A program made the translations under genes and the position numbers. From NCBI GenBank assembly GCA_019187185.1, contig JABAQU010000023.1, forward strand, positions 115,348 to 179,347: 64,000 nucleotides of DNA, in the 5' to 3' direction. The notes below the pieces were generated by a model, which was not told the origin of the DNA, made no database searches, and was given only the letters and a program-made list of their open reading frames with translations. The DNA is from Steroidobacteraceae bacterium (lineage in GTDB: Bacteria > Pseudomonadota > Gammaproteobacteria > Steroidobacterales > Steroidobacteraceae). This document shows positions 61,489 through 64,000 of the stretch, one piece after another (position 1 is the first letter of the stretch; each line of letters starts with the position of its first letter).

Positions 61489-62108
61489 GCCTCCATGAAC
61501 TCGCGTAGCTCATCAATCGTGTACGGAGGCGTCCGTTTGTGAAGCATCGCGTGGCAGTTGGGGCAGACGGGCCTGAGGTCGTCTACCGGATCCACTATGT
61601 AAGATTTGCCGATCTGCGCCAAGGGCACGGTGTGGTGCACGTGAATGAAGCCCTCGCCGAGGGTTCCGTAGGCAAGCCGAAAATCAAAGCCGCACGCCAA
61701 ACATCGTGAGCCGTAGTGACGGATGGCCCTGGCGCGCGCCTCTGGGTCGCGCTCGAAGCGATTGACCGAGATGCGTTGAACCGCGCCCTCAACGTGCCTA
61801 TCGCTGTCGCTTACCTCATCAGGGAAGGGGCTAGTTTCACCCTTTGTGATGATCGTGAATCCATTGTTCTCCAAGACGCGGAAGCAGGCCGACTTTAGCC
61901 CGCCTTTGAAATCGTAGGGACCGAGAAGCACACCCGTTAGCTTCCTCGCGGCTAGGCCGACGACCGCCTTTGGGGCGTAACGACGCCCCTCGAACAAGAC
62001 GTCATACCCAGTGGACTCGCCGAAACCATGGCGCACGCCTCGGTCGAGATCCCGGATGGCAGCAACAATGTGCTGCGACGCAATTCCTCTGGGGATCTTG
62101 TTGGACAT
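61443..62108 (-). CDS. HNH endonuclease with McrA-like N-terminal domain (cassette gene)
   Basis: A 221-aa protein. The N-terminal ~100 residues (IRDLDRGVRHGFGESTGYDVLFEGRRYAPKAVV within 17-52) resemble the head domain found in ScoMcrA-type proteins. The C-terminal HNH domain has CLACGF, HVHHTVPLAQIG, VDPVDDLRPVCPNCHAMLH: two Cys pairs and the beta-beta-alpha metal histidines. It may be a modification-dependent restriction nuclease. Its last residues (GVQRTPARGRR) are encoded by the attC, a sign of cassette read-through. Confidence 0.82.
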   Translation of the reverse strand: MSNKIPRGIASQHIVAAIRDLDRGVRHGFGESTGYDVLFEGRRYAPKAVVGLAARKLTGVLLGPYDFKGGLKSACFRVLENNGFTIITKGETSPFPDEVSDSDRHVEGAVQRISVNRFERDPEARARAIRHYGSRCLACGFDFRLAYGTLGEGFIHVHHTVPLAQIGKSYIVDPVDDLRPVCPNCHAMLHKRTPPYTIDELREFMEAANPGVQRTPARGRR

Positions 62109-62125
62109 GGCGTCGTTTCTGAGGT

Positions 62126-62216
62126 GGCTAACGTCTTCGCTGAGCGCGCCGCGCGCTGAGCAATTGGGTTAGCACTTTATCGTTCACGGCCGCGCTCCAG
62201 TGATTTGTTGTTAGAC
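62126..62216 (-). other. attC site (91 bp)
   Basis: In minus orientation, GTCTAACAACAAATCACTGG opens the site and CGCTCAGCGAAGACGTTAGCC closes it, with a central GATAAAGTGCTAA. The antitoxin's last ~12 codons and its stop lie within this site. Confidence 0.88.
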
Positions 62217-62446
62217 GGCGCGTTCAGCTGAGCGTATCGGTCCAAGAGCGCACGAATCATGCGCTGGTACTGGGTGCCATGACGCTTCGCCTCCGCGCGG
62301 AAGAAATCGACACTGCGCCGGGAGAGAGCGATCGTCACCTTCTCCACGTCTTCCTTTGGCACCAGCTCCGAAGGGCGCGGGAGAAAGTCCTCGACGATCC
62401 GGACTTCATCGATCGGACCTTTTGTGTATTTGATTCGCTTGTTCAT
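62177..62446 (-). CDS. brnA: BrnA-like antitoxin (cassette gene)
   Basis: An 89-aa protein with a BrnA/CopG-type C-terminal DNA-binding region: EKVTIALSRRSVDFFRAEAKRHGTQYQRMIRALLDRYAQ. It follows brnT with a 41-base overlap. The terminal NAPSNNKSLERGRER is translated attC sequence. It should bind BrnT and autoregulate the pair. Confidence 0.82.
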   Translation of the reverse strand: MNKRIKYTKGPIDEVRIVEDFLPRPSELVPKEDVEKVTIALSRRSVDFFRAEAKRHGTQYQRMIRALLDRYAQLNAPSNNKSLERGRER

Positions 62447-62708
62447 AGATGCGTTTGCCCTTAGTCCAATAGTCCGCATCAAAGATGCGGATGACACTGC
62501 CTCGATACGTGAATCGCACCGTAAGTACACCGTCGCCAAGACGACCGATGCAGAACCAGCGTGTTTCACGATGAGAGCTGTGCTTGACGTCCTCGACGAT
62601 GACGCGCCGCGGGTCAAAGAAGGTCAGCTGCGCCTCGGCGAAGCTCACGCCATGCTTCATCTGGTTGACGCGATCCTTGCGCAGGTCCCAGTCGAACGTG
62701 GCCGACAT
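62406..62708 (-). CDS. brnT: BrnT toxin (cassette gene)
   Basis: A 100-aa RelE-fold RNase toxin: FDWDLRKDRVNQMKHGVSFAEAQLTFFD, then SSHRETRWFCIGRLGDGVLTVRFTYRG, RIFDADYWTKGKRIYEQ. The opening 'FDWD..K...N..KHGVSFEEA' is diagnostic of BrnT. Toxin precedes antitoxin, the usual brnTA order. The cassette starts about 75 bases upstream at a GTTAGAC core. Confidence 0.88.
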   Translation of the reverse strand: MSATFDWDLRKDRVNQMKHGVSFAEAQLTFFDPRRVIVEDVKHSSHRETRWFCIGRLGDGVLTVRFTYRGSVIRIFDADYWTKGKRIYEQANQIHKRSDR

Positions 62709-62782
62709 TGCGAGAGTCTAACACAGCGTATGGGTCTATTGCCATACGATGATATGGATTGCTGTTTCGCTAGTAGAGCGCT

Positions 62783-62861
62783 GTCTAACGATTGAGCTGA
62801 GCGGCGCGCACGCCGGCGTTTGATCTTGGCACTTTATCTTTCACGCGTCCGCTCGAGTGAT
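62783..62861 (-). other. attC site split by IS1111-type insertion
   Basis: The L'-R' side and centre are intact: GATAAAGTGCCAAG in the middle, GCTCAGCTCAATCGTTAGAC at the end. The R''-L'' side stops at ATCACTCGAGCGG, where the IS begins. In the unbroken site at 59096 the same bases continue into R'' GCCCAAC. Confidence 0.82.
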
Positions 62862-64000
62862 GGGATGGACTCCTCCCGGTCTGTTTTGGGCATCATCGTG
62901 CCAGCTGGCCTCATGTGGTGTGGGTGTCAGCGCAACCAACCGGAAGGAGTCCGAGATGCATGCTACGACCGTCGCCGTCGACTTGGCAAAGAACGTCTTC
63001 GAACTCGCGGTGGCCGACGAGCACTGGCGGGTCGTCGAACGCCATCGACTGTCGCGCGCGCAGTGCGAACGCTTCTTCGCCAACCGCTCCGTGCAGCTCG
63101 TCGTGATGGAAGCCTGTGGCTCGGCACACTTCTGGGCCCGACAGATCCGGGCGCTCGGCATCGACGTGAAGCTGCTGCCACCGCGCTACGTGCGCCCCTA
63201 CGTCAAGCGCAACAAGACCGATGCGGCCGATGCCGCGGCCCTGCTCGAGGCGCTGCGCTGTGCCGACATCGTGCCGGTACGCATCAAGTCGATCGAGCAG
63301 CAGGCGCTGCAGGCCCTGCATCGCACCCGCTCGCTGTGGATGGCGACACGGACCGCGCGGATCAACGCCCTGCGCGGCTTCTGCCGGGAGTTCGGGATCA
63401 CGATCGCATCCGGCGCGCGCCTCGGACTCGAGCAGATCGGCCGCGTGGCCGCCGACCCGCACAGCGCGATCCCGCCGTTGTTGCGCGAGACATTGTCGCT
63501 GCTGATCGAGGAGATTCGCCTCCTCGAAGCGCGCATCGCTCGCCTCGAGACGCAGCTCAGCGCCGCCGCCCGTGACTCTGCGGCCTGCACCACGCTGCTG
63601 TCGGTGCCGGGCGTGGGCCTGTTGACCGCCACCGCGATGCTGGCCGCCACGGGCGGCACGGTCAGTCACTTCCGGGACGCCCGTCACTTCGCCTCCTGGT
63701 TCGGCCTCACACCCAAGGAACGTTCCTCGGGACAGTCCCGCCACCTCGGACGCCTCAGCAAGCGCGGTGATCGCTACCTGCGCATGCTCCTCACCCACGG
63801 CGCGCGCGCCGTGCTGCGCGCCGCCACCGTCAGCGAGCGCGCTCATCGACCGCTCGACCCCTTGCGACAATGGGCCCTCGCCCTGCAGGCCCGCTCCAAT
63901 CACAACAAGGCCACCTGTGCGCTCGCCAACAAGCTCGCGCGCATCTGCTTCGCCGCGCTGCGCGATCAACAGCCGTTCGTGAGCGTACAGCCGCATCACA
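62862..64000 (+). mobile_element. IS1111-type element inserted in attC, running off the window
   Basis: The left end lies just after CTCGAGTGAT of an attC. ATGGACTCCTCCC at 62865-62877 is the sub-terminal inverted repeat, whose partner is seen at the right end of the remnant at 56782-56794. The transposase starts about 90 bases in. A short left end and a long right end (judged from the remnant) fit the IS1111 group, in which an attC-targeting subgroup is known. Confidence 0.85.
62956..64000 (+). CDS. IS1111-type transposase (IS110 family), 3' end outside window
   Basis: 348 codons are visible from an ATG preceded by AAGGAG. Catalytic DEDD region: VAVDLAKNVFELAV, VMEACGSAHFWARQI, KTDAADAAALLEAL. 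C-terminal transposase_20 region: LLSVPGVGLLTATAMLAATGG, GLTPKERSSGQSRHLGRLSK and GDRYLRMLLTHGARA. By comparison with the remnant at 56535, only about 12 codons are missing beyond the window. Probably active, as no frameshift is seen. Confidence 0.92.
   Translation, partial: MHATTVAVDLAKNVFELAVADEHWRVVERHRLSRAQCERFFANRSVQLVVMEACGSAHFWARQIRALGIDVKLLPPRYVRPYVKRNKTDAADAAALLEALRCADIVPVRIKSIEQQALQALHRTRSLWMATRTARINALRGFCREFGITIASGARLGLEQIGRVAADPHSAIPPLLRETLSLLIEEIRLLEARIARLETQLSAAARDSAACTTLLSVPGVGLLTATAMLAATGGTVSHFRDARHFASWFGLTPKERSSGQSRHLGRLSKRGDRYLRMLLTHGARAVLRAATVSERAHRPLDPLRQWALALQARSNHNKATCALANKLARICFAALRDQQPFVSVQPHH

Larger units (their letters stand above)
53875..62861 (-). mobile_element. 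Integron gene-cassette array
   Basis: About nine cassette-like units lie in the same (minus) orientation, each a short gene or pair followed by an attC-like hairpin site. Well-formed sites are at 54269, 58636, 59096, 59645, 60939, 61428 and 62126. Partial or weak sites are at 54832, 56795, 60164 and 62783. Four sites share a central block of the form GATA-AGTGC-AA. No integrase lies in the window. Because attC follows each gene on the minus strand, attI/intI would be expected beyond base 64000. Confidence 0.85.

Overview
The window is about 67% G+C chromosomal DNA. The gene content (gor, prlC, xthA, mdh, a long fadE, dinB, a YheS-type ABC-F protein, Mla-type lipid transport and a TonB-dependent receptor) points to a gammaproteobacterium, possibly of the Xanthomonadales/Steroidobacterales type. 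That taxonomic placement is inference.

Three parts look like ordinary chromosome. (i) 1-15031 holds a stand-alone LigD-type polymerase domain, gor, prlC, xthA, an HD hydrolase, an M15 peptidase, a FrnE-like DsbA protein, a GGDEF/EAL protein, an ABC-F ATPase, a PLD-family enzyme and a zinc-binding SIR2 protein. (ii) 30763-46944 holds an FAD oxidoreductase, a TonB receptor, an Mla-like operon, a YtrA-type ABC operon with a well-formed promoter/operator, mdh, a SYLF protein, fadE, a DUF3667 protein and dinB. (iii) 46989-53873 holds small hypotheticals, an SDR, a quinone oxidoreductase, an acyl-CoA dehydrogenase and a DUF1326/DUF2182 pair.

Two regions are accessory. The first, about 15.1-30.7 kb, is a defence island. 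Its core is a minus-strand operon: a C5 cytosine methyltransferase, an endonuclease-III-like glycosylase, a membrane-anchored coiled-coil protein, a 321-aa protein and a 1853-aa helicase with a DUF1998-like end. By architecture this is a Druantia type II locus (DruM, DruF, DruG, DruE) with an additional DNA glycosylase. It is bordered by wreckage of other systems: a PD-(D/E)XK nuclease cut at its catalytic core by a 114-bp inverted-repeat element, a TcmP-like 3' fragment, an orphan truncated hsdR, and a frameshifted NERD gene. An intact toxin-antitoxin pair sits at the right edge.

The second, about 53.9-62.9 kb, is an integron cassette array. Small minus-strand genes are each followed by an attC-like site with R''/R' cores and an imperfect hairpin, and four sites share a conserved central sequence. 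Cassettes encode BrnT/BrnA, an McrA-like HNH endonuclease, a TonB-C-like secreted protein, HicB plus a nonsense-mutated HicA, an MliC-like lipoprotein, a YefM-type antitoxin with an IS-truncated toxin, and several unknowns. Two IS1111-type (IS110 family) elements sit in attC sites at the same position, one a remnant (56.2-56.8 kb) and one running off the right edge (62.86 kb onward). No integrase is visible. The site orientation predicts that intI, if present, lies to the right of the window.
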